A stretch of DNA of 64,000 nt, from the NCBI GenBank assembly GCA_031292565.1, contig JARLGW010000011.1:186001-250000 (forward strand), read 5' to 3'. A model generated the notes under the pieces. That model saw nothing but the letters and a program-made list of their open reading frames with translations. It had not been told where the DNA came from and ran no database searches. Shown in pieces: positions 50,958-60,492 of this stretch; position 1 is the stretch's first letter, and each line of letters opens with the position of its first letter. Origin of the DNA: Paludibacteraceae bacterium (GTDB lineage: Bacteria; Bacteroidota; Bacteroidia; Bacteroidales; Paludibacteraceae). The translations under genes were made by a program, and so were the position numbers.

Positions 50958-53900
50958 ATGAAAGAAAAAGCTAGTAAACTTATGAGTTTGAGACGCTCGG
51001 TGTTTATGCTTTTATTGTTTGTTTTCAGTGCTTTGCCATTGTTTGCGCAGCAGAAGGAGATTTCCGGTGTTGTTAAAGACGAGAAGGGTGAAACTGTTAT
51101 TGGAGCATCAGTAAAAGTGAAAGGTACTGACATTGGTACTGTATCAGACATCAATGGCGTATTTACATTAAAAGATCTTCCTGCTGATAAGCAGACGTTG
51201 GAAATTTCATACGTGGGTATGGATCCTCAAGAAGTAACCATCAAAGGAGATAAAGTTGACGTTACAATGAAAGAAAAATCCAAAGAATTGGATGCTGTAG
51301 TTGTAACAGGTTATGGATCAACTAAAAAACGTGATTTAGTTACCAGTATTAGTTCTGTAAGTGCAGAAGACTTGAAAAACGTACCGGTAACATCTGCAGC
51401 TGAAGCTTTGGAAGGAAAACTTTCGGGGGTTACTGTTACCCAAACAGAAGGTTCGCCGGATGCTGCTATGAAAATTCGTGTAAGAGGTGGCGGTTCGCTT
51501 ACTCAAAATGCAGAACCTTTATATATTGTGGATGGATTTCCAGTATCTGACATCAGTAATATTTCACCAACAGATATTCAATCGGTTGACGTACTAAAAG
51601 ATGCATCTGCTACAGCAATTTATGGTGCTCAAGGTGCTAATGGTGTAATTATCATTACCACTAAAGATGCAACTCCTGATAAAGATGGTAAATCAAAAAT
51701 ATCTGTAGATTATACAGGATATATCGGTTGGAAAAAAGTTACAAAATCGTTAGATGTGTTAAGTGCTGCCGATTATGTGAAGTTGTGTTATGAAAAAGCA
51801 TACATGATGAATATGAAAACTGCTGGTGCTTATGGAGGAAACTTCATAACTAATGGTGGATTTGATGAAACTATGGCTACCAATTTTTATAATTATTTTG
51901 GCTATAAGGGACATAATAATGGAACTGCATATCCTGATGCTTTTACCTCTTTAAATAGTAATTTAAAGGATCTTACAAATTATGTTTCAGCAAGTGTACC
52001 AAGTACAGATTGGCAAGATCAAACATTTGGTCGTACCGGATTTGTTTCCAACCATAGCATTACAATCTCAGGAGGAAGCAAAACAGCAAACTTTAATGCA
52101 AGCTACAATAATGTGTATGATAAAGCTATTTTAGTCGGGTCGGATTATCGTAGAGATAATTTAGCTTTGAAAGCTACATTTAGTCCACTACAACCTTTGA
52201 AGTTAGGTTTTAGTACTCGTTATTCTGATACAAGAGTTAACGGTTCGGGAACAAACTCAGTAAATGATGCCGGGTCCAATTCCGTGTCACGTTTAAGAAA
52301 CTGTATTGCATATACTCCAATAGCACTTTTAACTCAGATTACAGGTGAATCTGATGATGCAAGTAGTTTAGGTAATTTGTACAATCCATTGAGATCTATT
52401 GCAGATAACTATCAATACAAACAAGATACACGTTTTAATATTAGCGGCTTTGCATCTTATGAATTTATGAAGGGTTTGACTGGTCGTTCCGAAGTCGGTT
52501 TTGAATCAGATAATGTAAATACAAATCGTTACTACGGTTTAACTTCCTATTATGCAAACAACAACCAAATTGTAGGAACTCTAGGTGGAACAGCTGCAAT
52601 TATAAATACTAAGGATCAGAAAACAAAATTTAGAAATGCCAATACTGTAACATACGAAAAACGTATCAACAAAAAGCATAACCTATCGGCTATGGTGGGT
52701 GAAGAAATGATTATCAATAAAGAAGAATTATATACATTGGATGGTTTTGGTTATGATTCTACTTATACAGGTCAGGATTGTTTCAAACATTTTTCTCAAG
52801 GTTCCGGTTATTTAACTTCTAACTACATTGAACCAAAAGATAATCAATTGTCTTTCTTTGGTAGAGGTAATTACGACTATAAAGGCCGTTACTATGTTAC
52901 CGGTACCTTACGTGCAGATGGTTCTACTCGTTTTGCAAAAGGCAATCAATGGGGACTGTTCCCTTCTTTGGCTGGTGCATGGAGAGCTTCTGATGAGGAA
53001 TTTATGAAAGGGTTTAAAGAAAAAACAACCTTGTCTAACTTGAAAGTTCGCTTAAGTTATGGTATGGCTGGTAATAACAATGTTGACTTGGGAGCTTTAC
53101 AGCAACCTTATTATTCTTTCGTGTCAACAAGTATTTTGACAGGAACTCAAAATGTGTTAGAATCAAAAAATCCTGATAATGGAAATATTCTTGGAAATGA
53201 AAATCTAAAATGGGAAACCACTATTACGCGTGACTTCGGTTTTGATTATGGTTTCTTGAAAGATCGGATTACGGGTGCTTTTGATATTTATTGGAACAAC
53301 ACCAAGAATTTGATTGTAATGTATAAATTGCCTTATGGGTATGATTATGAATATAGAAATGTAGGTTCTACTACAAATAAAGGGGCTGAAGCTTCTATCA
53401 AAGCTGTTATTTTGGACAAGAGAACTAAAACCCAAAACTATGGACTTGATTTTAGTTTCAACATCAACGCCAATGTAACAAGAATTAAAGATTTAGGTGG
53501 TTTGGATACTATTTATGCCGGAACTAATTGTTTTAGTAACGAAAACATGAACAATGGTTCGGAATATATCGTTACCGTAGGTGGTAAAACAGGTGATATC
53601 TTTGGTTACAAAGTAGATGGTTACTATACAGCTAATGATTTTACTGCTTATAATACAAGTGATGGTACTTGGACGTTAAAATCAGGAGTTCCAGTGATGA
53701 ATGTTTTTGGTACAGCATCCACAGCATTAGCTGCTCCAGGTATGATCAAGTTTAAAGATTTGAATGGTGATGGTATCCTTGATTCAAAAGATAGAACTGT
53801 AATTGGTAATACACAACCATTGTTTACCGGTGGTTTCTCATTAAACGGTCATTATGGTAACTTTGATATTTCGGCAAACTTCAACTATTCTTATGGTAAT

Positions 53901-54392
53901 GATGTGCTGAATATGAATAAAATCGAATCAACTACTCTCACCGATAAAAGTTATATGAGAAACTGTACTGCCGAAGTAGCTTCAGGTAGCAGATATACTT
54001 TGTTTACTGATGATGGTGTGTATCTTCCTGCTAAGTATAGCGGATCTGATCTTATAAATCAATTAAATAGCTTAAATGCAGGTGCTTCTATTTGGTCTCC
54101 TATCATGCCTGGTTATGTAGTGTCTGATTGGGCTGTTGAAGATGGTTCTTTCTTACGTTTCTCTTCATTAACTGTAGGATATACTATGCCGTCTAAAATT
54201 ATCCGCAAATTAAAAATACAGAAACTTCGTTTCTTCGTAACAGCTTCTAATTTGTGGTTGTGGACTAATTACTCAGGATTTGATCCAGAAGTAGATACTC
54301 GTAGTAGCTCGAACCCATTGACTACCGGTGTGGATTATTCTGCATATCCTAAGAGTAAAGGCTTTAACGTAGGTCTCAATTTATCATTCTAA
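50958..54392 (+). CDS. susC: SusC/RagA-type TonB-dependent outer-membrane transporter
   Basis: This 1144-residue protein has a signal peptide (ending SALPLFAQQ). The N-terminal carboxypeptidase-like domain is KEISGVVKDEKGETVIGASVKVKGTDIGTVSDINGVFTLKDLP. The TonB box region is ELDAVVVTGYGSTKKRDLV, and the plug contains IRVRGGGSLTQNAEPLYIVDGFPV and SATAIYGAQGANGVIIITTK. A 22-strand barrel follows and ends FNVGLNLSF. With SusD it imports oligosaccharides across the outer membrane. Neighbouring pectate lyase and pectinesterase point to oligogalacturonide. It is the first gene of the locus and lies 25 bp before susD. Confidence 0.96.
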   Translation: MKEKASKLMSLRRSVFMLLLFVFSALPLFAQQKEISGVVKDEKGETVIGASVKVKGTDIGTVSDINGVFTLKDLPADKQTLEISYVGMDPQEVTIKGDKVDVTMKEKSKELDAVVVTGYGSTKKRDLVTSISSVSAEDLKNVPVTSAAEALEGKLSGVTVTQTEGSPDAAMKIRVRGGGSLTQNAEPLYIVDGFPVSDISNISPTDIQSVDVLKDASATAIYGAQGANGVIIITTKDATPDKDGKSKISVDYTGYIGWKKVTKSLDVLSAADYVKLCYEKAYMMNMKTAGAYGGNFITNGGFDETMATNFYNYFGYKGHNNGTAYPDAFTSLNSNLKDLTNYVSASVPSTDWQDQTFGRTGFVSNHSITISGGSKTANFNASYNNVYDKAILVGSDYRRDNLALKATFSPLQPLKLGFSTRYSDTRVNGSGTNSVNDAGSNSVSRLRNCIAYTPIALLTQITGESDDASSLGNLYNPLRSIADNYQYKQDTRFNISGFASYEFMKGLTGRSEVGFESDNVNTNRYYGLTSYYANNNQIVGTLGGTAAIINTKDQKTKFRNANTVTYEKRINKKHNLSAMVGEEMIINKEELYTLDGFGYDSTYTGQDCFKHFSQGSGYLTSNYIEPKDNQLSFFGRGNYDYKGRYYVTGTLRADGSTRFAKGNQWGLFPSLAGAWRASDEEFMKGFKEKTTLSNLKVRLSYGMAGNNNVDLGALQQPYYSFVSTSILTGTQNVLESKNPDNGNILGNENLKWETTITRDFGFDYGFLKDRITGAFDIYWNNTKNLIVMYKLPYGYDYEYRNVGSTTNKGAEASIKAVILDKRTKTQNYGLDFSFNINANVTRIKDLGGLDTIYAGTNCFSNENMNNGSEYIVTVGGKTGDIFGYKVDGYYTANDFTAYNTSDGTWTLKSGVPVMNVFGTASTALAAPGMIKFKDLNGDGILDSKDRTVIGNTQPLFTGGFSLNGHYGNFDISANFNYSYGNDVLNMNKIESTTLTDKSYMRNCTAEVASGSRYTLFTDDGVYLPAKYSGSDLINQLNSLNAGASIWSPIMPGYVVSDWAVEDGSFLRFSSLTVGYTMPSKIIRKLKIQKLRFFVTASNLWLWTNYSGFDPEVDTRSSSNPLTTGVDYSAYPKSKGFNVGLNLSF

Positions 54393-54417
54393 CGAAATAA
54401 AATTAATGCTGTAAAAT

Positions 54418-56334
54418 ATGAAAAAACTGGTAAAATATATATTAATCTTCGCGGGGCTAATTTCATTAGCTTCGTGTAAAGATTTTTGGGCGACAGATTC
54501 TGAGTCGTCATTAACAAGCGAAACCGTATATAAAAGTCAGGCGTTAACAGAACAGGCTGTACTTGGTATATATGATATTATCGGGGAAGATAAGTCATAT
54601 CGAAATCGGTTGGCCGGTTCGTATGCAGGTTATAATACCGATATTGAAAAATCCACTAAATTAGGCGATTATAGTACTACGTGGACTAACTCTGATGTAG
54701 GTAACAGTTATAAAGGTGCTGATTGTTGGGGTTGGTTGTTCAAAGGTGTAGAGCGCGCAAACCTTTGTATTAACGGGATGGAAGTGTACTCTGATACAAC
54801 AAAAGCAAAATTTGCATACCTTTTGGCTGAAGCATTAACGATGAGAGCCTTTTTATATAACGACATAGTTAAATTGTGGGGAGATGTTCCTTATCGTTTT
54901 GAACCGATGACGGATGCTAATAAATATTCACCAAAGGTGGATAGAAACTTAATATATGAACGATTACTTTCTGATTTGGCAAGAGCTGAAAAATTGTTAA
55001 ATGGAAATTGGAAGGCTTCAGGTACGGTGGAACGTATTAACCTTGCATTTGTTAAAGGGTTAAGAGCTCGTATTGCCTTGATGTATGCCGGTTACGCTTT
55101 GCGTCCTGCACAAGTAGTACAGGGTGGAAGTAGTAGCTATGGAGTTCAGTTAAATATTAAGGATGATGCCAAAAGAAAAGCTTTATATCAAATTGCCATG
55201 AATGAATGTGCTGATGTTATGGCTAATAGTGGCAAAAGTTTAGAACCAGTTTATCAAAATATTTTTTATAAACAATGTCAAGGTACAGTTTCTTATTCTA
55301 GTTCCGAATCATTATTTGAATTGCCATTCTCTGATGCACGCGGACAGGTTGTAAATTTGTGCGGGCTTAAAACTGATGCTGTTTGTGGTGGCCATTTGAA
55401 GAACTATGCTAGCGGACATTCTGCGGGAGGTAATATAACGATACTTCCAGGATACTATTATAGCTTTGATCCAGCTGATACAAGACGTGACGTAACCGCG
55501 AGTGTTTATAAATGGACTTATTTAAGAGCAGATTCAAGTGATGTAGATGCTGTTAAGGCTCAATATGGAACCACTCCAATCTTGTGGCAAAAAGTGCAAT
55601 CAATAGATAAATTGTCATTAGCTAAATGGCGTTTTGAATGGATGGCAAAAACTCCAACTACATCAACAGCTGATGATGGTGTTAATTTCTGTGTGATGCG
55701 TTATGCCGATATTCTGTTAATGTACGCGGAAGCTACAATTGGTGGTATTACCGGGAATGTTCCTGATGGAGCAGATCCATCCTCAGGTCTTGCTGCGTTA
55801 AATCAGATTCGTAGCAGAGCTGGTGTTGCTACATTAGCTTCGTATGACATAAATTCCATCATAGACGAACGTGCCTTCGAATTTGCCGGTGAAGGTATTC
55901 GCAAATACGATTTAATGCGTTGGGGATTGTTGAAAACAAAGATGGATAAAGCAGTTCAAGATGTTATAACGTATTTGGCAACTACGAATACGAATACATT
56001 CCCTATGTCTAAAATATATATTCAGTACACAGCTGATGCAACACTTACGTCAGATGGAAGTATCGCATATAAAATCTCAAATATTTACGGAAATAAACCG
56101 GGTGAAACAACCAAACCTTCGGGTACTTGGAAATCTAAATCCTTTGTTGGAAATTTGGATTCAAGCGGAAAACAAATTATAAAAACATTCGTTTATTATA
56201 CTTATAATAGAAACAATAACGATGCTTCTACTACATCTGCAAATCCTGATTTGAGACAATTGTGGCCAATATTCCAAAGTAACATTAATCCAAGTAATGG
56301 TTCTTTGTGGAATGATTATGGATATCCAAACTAG
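54418..56334 (+). CDS. susD: SusD/RagB-type nutrient-binding lipoprotein
   Basis: This 638-residue lipoprotein has the lipobox LISLASCKDFW. SusD motifs include QAVLGIYDIIGEDKSYRNRL, AEALTMRAFLYNDIVKLWGDVPYRFEP, YERLLSDLARAEKLLNG, NFCVMRYADILLMYAEA, LNQIRSRAGV and IIDERAFEFAGEGIRKYDLMRWGLL. It forms the lid of the SusC channel at the cell surface and binds the glycan. It is somewhat longer than the typical 500-600 residues, with extra loops near 230-330. A strong terminator follows, so SusC and SusD form their own transcript. Confidence 0.95.
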   Translation: MKKLVKYILIFAGLISLASCKDFWATDSESSLTSETVYKSQALTEQAVLGIYDIIGEDKSYRNRLAGSYAGYNTDIEKSTKLGDYSTTWTNSDVGNSYKGADCWGWLFKGVERANLCINGMEVYSDTTKAKFAYLLAEALTMRAFLYNDIVKLWGDVPYRFEPMTDANKYSPKVDRNLIYERLLSDLARAEKLLNGNWKASGTVERINLAFVKGLRARIALMYAGYALRPAQVVQGGSSSYGVQLNIKDDAKRKALYQIAMNECADVMANSGKSLEPVYQNIFYKQCQGTVSYSSSESLFELPFSDARGQVVNLCGLKTDAVCGGHLKNYASGHSAGGNITILPGYYYSFDPADTRRDVTASVYKWTYLRADSSDVDAVKAQYGTTPILWQKVQSIDKLSLAKWRFEWMAKTPTTSTADDGVNFCVMRYADILLMYAEATIGGITGNVPDGADPSSGLAALNQIRSRAGVATLASYDINSIIDERAFEFAGEGIRKYDLMRWGLLKTKMDKAVQDVITYLATTNTNTFPMSKIYIQYTADATLTSDGSIAYKISNIYGNKPGETTKPSGTWKSKSFVGNLDSSGKQIIKTFVYYTYNRNNNDASTTSANPDLRQLWPIFQSNINPSNGSLWNDYGYPN

Positions 56335-56360
56335 AATTTGTTGTTAAATCATTATAATTA

Positions 56361-56391
56361 AAAAAGGATGCTTATCTTAGCATCCTTTTTT
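56361..56391 (+). terminator. Terminator after susD
   Basis: aaaaaggatgc-ttatctta-gcatccttttt is a perfect 11-bp stem followed by TT, 26 bp after the susD stop. Confidence 0.85.
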
Positions 56392-56460
56392 AATATGTAA
56401 TAAAATGAATACATATTCGTTATATCATTATGAGAAACTCTATATCTTAATATTGCAACA

Positions 56461-57969
56461 ATGAAATTATTAAAATGTATTGCTGTTTTTGCTTTTGTCT
56501 TTTTTTCCTTTTCATGTAAGGACAAAAAGGATGATAATTCTTCTACATCCACAACTACCACTCCCTCATCATCAAGTGCAAATACTCTAGCTTTTCCTCA
56601 TGCCGAAGGTGGTGGAAAATACTCGGTAGGAGGACGTGGAGGTGAGGTTTATTATGTTACCAATTTAAGTGATGATGGAAATGTTGGAAGTTTTCGTTAT
56701 GCAGTAGGTCAGACTGGAGCCCGGACTGTGATATTTAAAGTTTCCGGTACCATTCAATTAACGCGGAGATTGGAAATTACACATCCGAATATAACCATTG
56801 CTGGGCAAACGGCTCCCGGAAATGGAATAACTATACGTGATTACCCTGTTTATATAGCAGCGGATAACGTGATTGTACGCTTTATACGTTTTAGAATGGG
56901 CGATGTTACTGATATGCAGGATGATGCATTGGGTGCGCAAGGAACTAAAAATGTGATAGTAGATCATTGTACCATGAGTTGGAGCACCGATGAGTGCGGT
57001 TCGTTTTATAATAATACCGATTTTACATTGCAATGGAGTATTCTTTCAGAAAGTTTAAACAACTCTGTTCATGATAAAGGAATTCATGGTTATGGTGGAA
57101 TTTGGGGAGGTAATGATGCGTCTTTTCATCATAATTTGTTAGCGCATCATAATAGCCGTAATCCACGCTTTGATCATGATTGTATCTCTATATTAAGAGG
57201 CCCTATTGATTTTGAAAACAATGTTATTTATAACTGGGGGGAAAATGGTTCTTATGGAGGCGAAAACAGGCGAATAAATATTGTTAACAATTACTATAAA
57301 TCTGGGCCTGCTACAAGTGCAAAATATAGAATTTTTAATGCCGTAGCATATGATTCTATTGGCTTTTGTGATGTAGAATATAATACAGCCGGCAGTTATT
57401 ACATAAATGGTAACTATATGAATGGTTATCCTGCAGTAACGGCCGATAACTGGAGCAACAACGGAGTGCAATTAAGAAGTGGAGGTACTACAGCTTTTGC
57501 CACATTTGTTTCAAAATGTAAAGTTTCTTCTCCTTTTGCTATGGCAACTGTAAATTCACAATCCACAACTATAAATTCACAAACAGCCGAAGCTGCCTAT
57601 CAAAGCGTGTTATCTTATGCCGGTGCAAACTATGTTAGAGATGCTATTGATAAACGGATTATAAACGAAGTAACAAATGGTACATATACATATACTGGTT
57701 CGAAAGGAAGTACCGGCGGGTTAATTGATAGTCAGGCTGATGTAAAAGACAACCCTTCTGGTGGATGGCTTGAAACTGCAGGTGTAATACAAGCAAACTC
57801 AAGCGTGGTGGACTCCGATGGTGATGGCATGCCCGATGCGTGGGAGGATGCTCATGGCTTAAACAAGAACATTAAAGATGATGGTGCAACAACTACGCTA
57901 AGTGGTGGTACTTACACTAATTTGGAAGTGTACCTAAATAGCTTGGTAGAAAGTTTGTATCCATATTAA
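56461..57969 (+). CDS. Pectate lyase, PL1-like lipoprotein
   Basis: This 502-residue protein has lipobox FFSFSCKDKK and a Ser/Thr linker, then a right-handed parallel beta-helix. It starts LAFPHAEGGGKYSVGGRGGEVYYVTNLSDDG and has DHCTMSWSTDECGSF for calcium binding and AHHNSRNPRFDHD for the catalytic Arg. Pectate lyases split homogalacturonan by beta-elimination. The C-terminus SVVDSDGDGMPDAWEDAHGL is a calcium-binding type of repeat common in Bacteroidetes polysaccharide lyases, followed by VYLNSLVESLYPY. It is on its own transcript after the susD terminator. Confidence 0.92.
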   Translation: MKLLKCIAVFAFVFFSFSCKDKKDDNSSTSTTTTPSSSSANTLAFPHAEGGGKYSVGGRGGEVYYVTNLSDDGNVGSFRYAVGQTGARTVIFKVSGTIQLTRRLEITHPNITIAGQTAPGNGITIRDYPVYIAADNVIVRFIRFRMGDVTDMQDDALGAQGTKNVIVDHCTMSWSTDECGSFYNNTDFTLQWSILSESLNNSVHDKGIHGYGGIWGGNDASFHHNLLAHHNSRNPRFDHDCISILRGPIDFENNVIYNWGENGSYGGENRRINIVNNYYKSGPATSAKYRIFNAVAYDSIGFCDVEYNTAGSYYINGNYMNGYPAVTADNWSNNGVQLRSGGTTAFATFVSKCKVSSPFAMATVNSQSTTINSQTAEAAYQSVLSYAGANYVRDAIDKRIINEVTNGTYTYTGSKGSTGGLIDSQADVKDNPSGGWLETAGVIQANSSVVDSDGDGMPDAWEDAHGLNKNIKDDGATTTLSGGTYTNLEVYLNSLVESLYPY

Positions 57970-58010
57970 ATTTTAATTAAAGAATTAATAATTTAATTAA
58001 ATCAATTTTT

Positions 58011-58018
58011 TACATTTG
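58011..58018 (+). promoter_or_regulatory. Promoter -7 element of the 771-residue secreted protein gene
   Basis: TACATTTG matches TAnnTTTG and lies 39 bp before the start codon. The -33 box is weak. Confidence 0.4.
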
Positions 58019-58057
58019 CACCAAATTAATAATTTATAAATCTTAATAATTTAATGT

Positions 58058-60373
58058 ATGAAAACGAAAGTTACTAAAATGTTACTGATTGCATTTGCCC
58101 TTTGTTCTTGGGTGGGTGCTTTTGGCTTTACTTCAGAATTAGGTTATGGTGTTACCTCTAATCCTTTTGTGGCATCAACTTTAACCTATACGTTAGGTAC
58201 AGGAACTACGCAAAGTTTAATTACGGCTTATAATACAGTCGCTTCTACCACAATTTGTAATTCTACAATGATAGGAGCTCAAGTCAATGGTAGTTCATAT
58301 TATTTAGAAGGTGCTGTAACAGCTAATAGTGCTAATTCAACTATTACTGCAATAACTTTTGGCGGATCAAACAATAACAGTGCAACGTCTACCGTTGGTG
58401 TAGTTTATTCAGATAAATATCCATTTAGCACAACAAGTGTTATTGGTGCGACTTCTGTTACTGTTGTCAGTAAAACTACGGCTTGGACAACATATGCAAT
58501 GTCTAGCATTCCTTCCGGAACAAAATCGTTTAGAATTTACAGAATAATTTATTATAATCCTACAACAAAAGCAATTTCATCTAGTTCTGCAACTGGTAAC
58601 TCACCATATGGATCAGGAACAACTTTTTATTGTGGATATGTAGGATTAACTGTAACTCCAGCAGGTCCTGCCGCCCCTAAAGTAACCGCATTATCAATTG
58701 GCGGAACTGCCGGAACATTTGCTAATGATAGTACCCTAAAAGTAAATCTTCCTTATGCATCTTATACAAAGGGACAAAGTGTTTCTTCTTCTTTGATTAG
58801 TGCTACTACAGATTCATCTGCTGTTACCACACAAATTTTAAAAGGTGCAACTGATATTTCAAGCTCAACCTTTAATGTAGGTGATACCATTACTTATATT
58901 GTTTCAAAAAATAGTTTGTCAAAAACTTATAAAGTGATAACTTCTGCTGATGTTCCTACACCAACAATTACAACAACATCTTCTACCAGCCAAACTATAA
59001 AAGGGGGTGCAACTATTTCTAGCATTGTTTATGTAGTGAAAAATGCAACAGGAGCAACCGTAACAGGATTATCAGGTGGGTTGACATCTAACCTAAATGC
59101 AACTTCTGATACGTTAACTATTTCAGGGTCTCCTTCATTTGCAACATATCCTGATACAATTAAATATACAGTTACTGCAACAGCTCTTTCTGGTTATACT
59201 GGCTCTGCAGTTACTGCTACAGGAACAATAATAGTGAGAGATCCAAGCAAGAAATCTGTTGCATTCTTATACACGAGCACAACCCCTCCAACGGGTGCTA
59301 ATAAATTATATTATGTGCTAAACCAAAACTATAATGTAGATGTTCTTGCTCCTACTACAGCTGCTGCTGTTGATGCTATTGTAGCTGCTGGCGGTTATGA
59401 TTTGATTGTATTACATGAAGCTTTATCTAGTTCGTCTGCGGCAGCCGTTGAATTGGGTAAATTTATTGGACAAGTGCCTATTTTGAATACGAAAGCACAT
59501 ATGTATAGTAAAACTAACTGGCCAACTGGTGCTGGTGGCAATGGAGTAAAGAATGATACTACTATTAATGTAAACACTAGCTACTTAAGCCATCCTATCT
59601 TTAGTGGTGTTACATTTAAAAGTGATTCTGTTGTTTCAATGGAAAGCGATACAACCGGTATTGTTAGATATGCTACAGGTGTAACATATGGTAGTGGTGT
59701 TGAAGCTATTGCCAATAATAAAGAATCTCAAGGTGTTTCAATTATTGAAAAAAATAATCAAACCACATCCGATTCTAAAAAATATATGTTGATAGCATTG
59801 TCGGCAGCTTCGGAAAACTTGAATAGCAATGGTCTATTAGTATTAAAAAATGCGTGTGATTATTTGATGAGTTCAGCAGTATATGTTCCTGCTATATTGA
59901 CTAATTTGACGGTAAGTGCCGGAACCATGAGTCCTGCCTTTACACCTGCAAAGAAAGCATATAAAGTGGTTTTGTCTGCTACAGCTACCGATTATCCAAC
60001 CATTACTCCAACGGTGATTACTGGAGCTACACTTGATTCTATTTCAAAAACAGCATTCAGTGCAGGTGGTGTAGCAACTATTTATGTAACATCAGGAGAT
60101 GGAATAACAAAAGCTACCTATACGATTACCTTTACCGATTCTATTCCAACAGGTATTAAAACTGCAACAAGTACATTTAAAGTTTATGGAAACGGTTCTG
60201 CTGTTATCATAGAAGGTGCTGCTGGTGCAAATGTTTCTCTTGTAACTGTATCTGGTATTAAATTGTTTACCGGAAAAACAACATCAACAAAAGAAACACT
60301 TCCTGTTAGTTTGGAAAAAGGTGTTTATATTGTTGTTGTTGACGGTGTAGCAACTAAAGTTTTGGTGAAATAA
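58058..60373 (+). CDS. Large secreted protein with ThuA/GATase-like domain and T9SS-type C-terminus
   Basis: This 771-residue protein has a signal peptide (ending GAFGFTS) and a Ser/Thr-rich beta-sandwich of about 180 residues. Two Ig-like domains follow (about 210-300 and 305-395). A Rossmann-like domain (about 400-615) starts KKSVAFLYTSTTPPTGANKLYYVLNQNYNVDVLAP and continues GGYDLIVLHEALSSSS, GQVPILNTKAHMYSKTNW and HPIFSGVTFKSDSV; this resembles ThuA/GATase1-like folds. A cadherin-like sheet and a sorting-like end (STFKVYGNGSAVIIEGAAGANVS...KGVYIVVVDGVATKVLVK) close it. No catalytic residues are certain. Its position between pectate lyase and pectinesterase suggests a role in pectin capture or processing. 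Confidence 0.7.
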   Translation: MKTKVTKMLLIAFALCSWVGAFGFTSELGYGVTSNPFVASTLTYTLGTGTTQSLITAYNTVASTTICNSTMIGAQVNGSSYYLEGAVTANSANSTITAITFGGSNNNSATSTVGVVYSDKYPFSTTSVIGATSVTVVSKTTAWTTYAMSSIPSGTKSFRIYRIIYYNPTTKAISSSSATGNSPYGSGTTFYCGYVGLTVTPAGPAAPKVTALSIGGTAGTFANDSTLKVNLPYASYTKGQSVSSSLISATTDSSAVTTQILKGATDISSSTFNVGDTITYIVSKNSLSKTYKVITSADVPTPTITTTSSTSQTIKGGATISSIVYVVKNATGATVTGLSGGLTSNLNATSDTLTISGSPSFATYPDTIKYTVTATALSGYTGSAVTATGTIIVRDPSKKSVAFLYTSTTPPTGANKLYYVLNQNYNVDVLAPTTAAAVDAIVAAGGYDLIVLHEALSSSSAAAVELGKFIGQVPILNTKAHMYSKTNWPTGAGGNGVKNDTTINVNTSYLSHPIFSGVTFKSDSVVSMESDTTGIVRYATGVTYGSGVEAIANNKESQGVSIIEKNNQTTSDSKKYMLIALSAASENLNSNGLLVLKNACDYLMSSAVYVPAILTNLTVSAGTMSPAFTPAKKAYKVVLSATATDYPTITPTVITGATLDSISKTAFSAGGVATIYVTSGDGITKATYTITFTDSIPTGIKTATSTFKVYGNGSAVIIEGAAGANVSLVTVSGIKLFTGKTTSTKETLPVSLEKGVYIVVVDGVATKVLVK

Positions 60374-60396
60374 ATCTTAGTAAAACTCTATAAAAG

Positions 60397-60428
60397 AAAG
60401 GATGCCTTTACATAAGGCATCCTTTTTT
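60397..60428 (+). terminator. Terminator after the 771-residue gene
   Basis: aaaggatgcctt-tacat-aaggcatccttt is a perfect 12-bp stem followed by TTT. Confidence 0.85.
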
Positions 60429-60492
60429 GTTATGGAAATATAATTTTATTTTAAAACTTTCGTTATTAAGATAAAAGTATTAATTTTCCACA

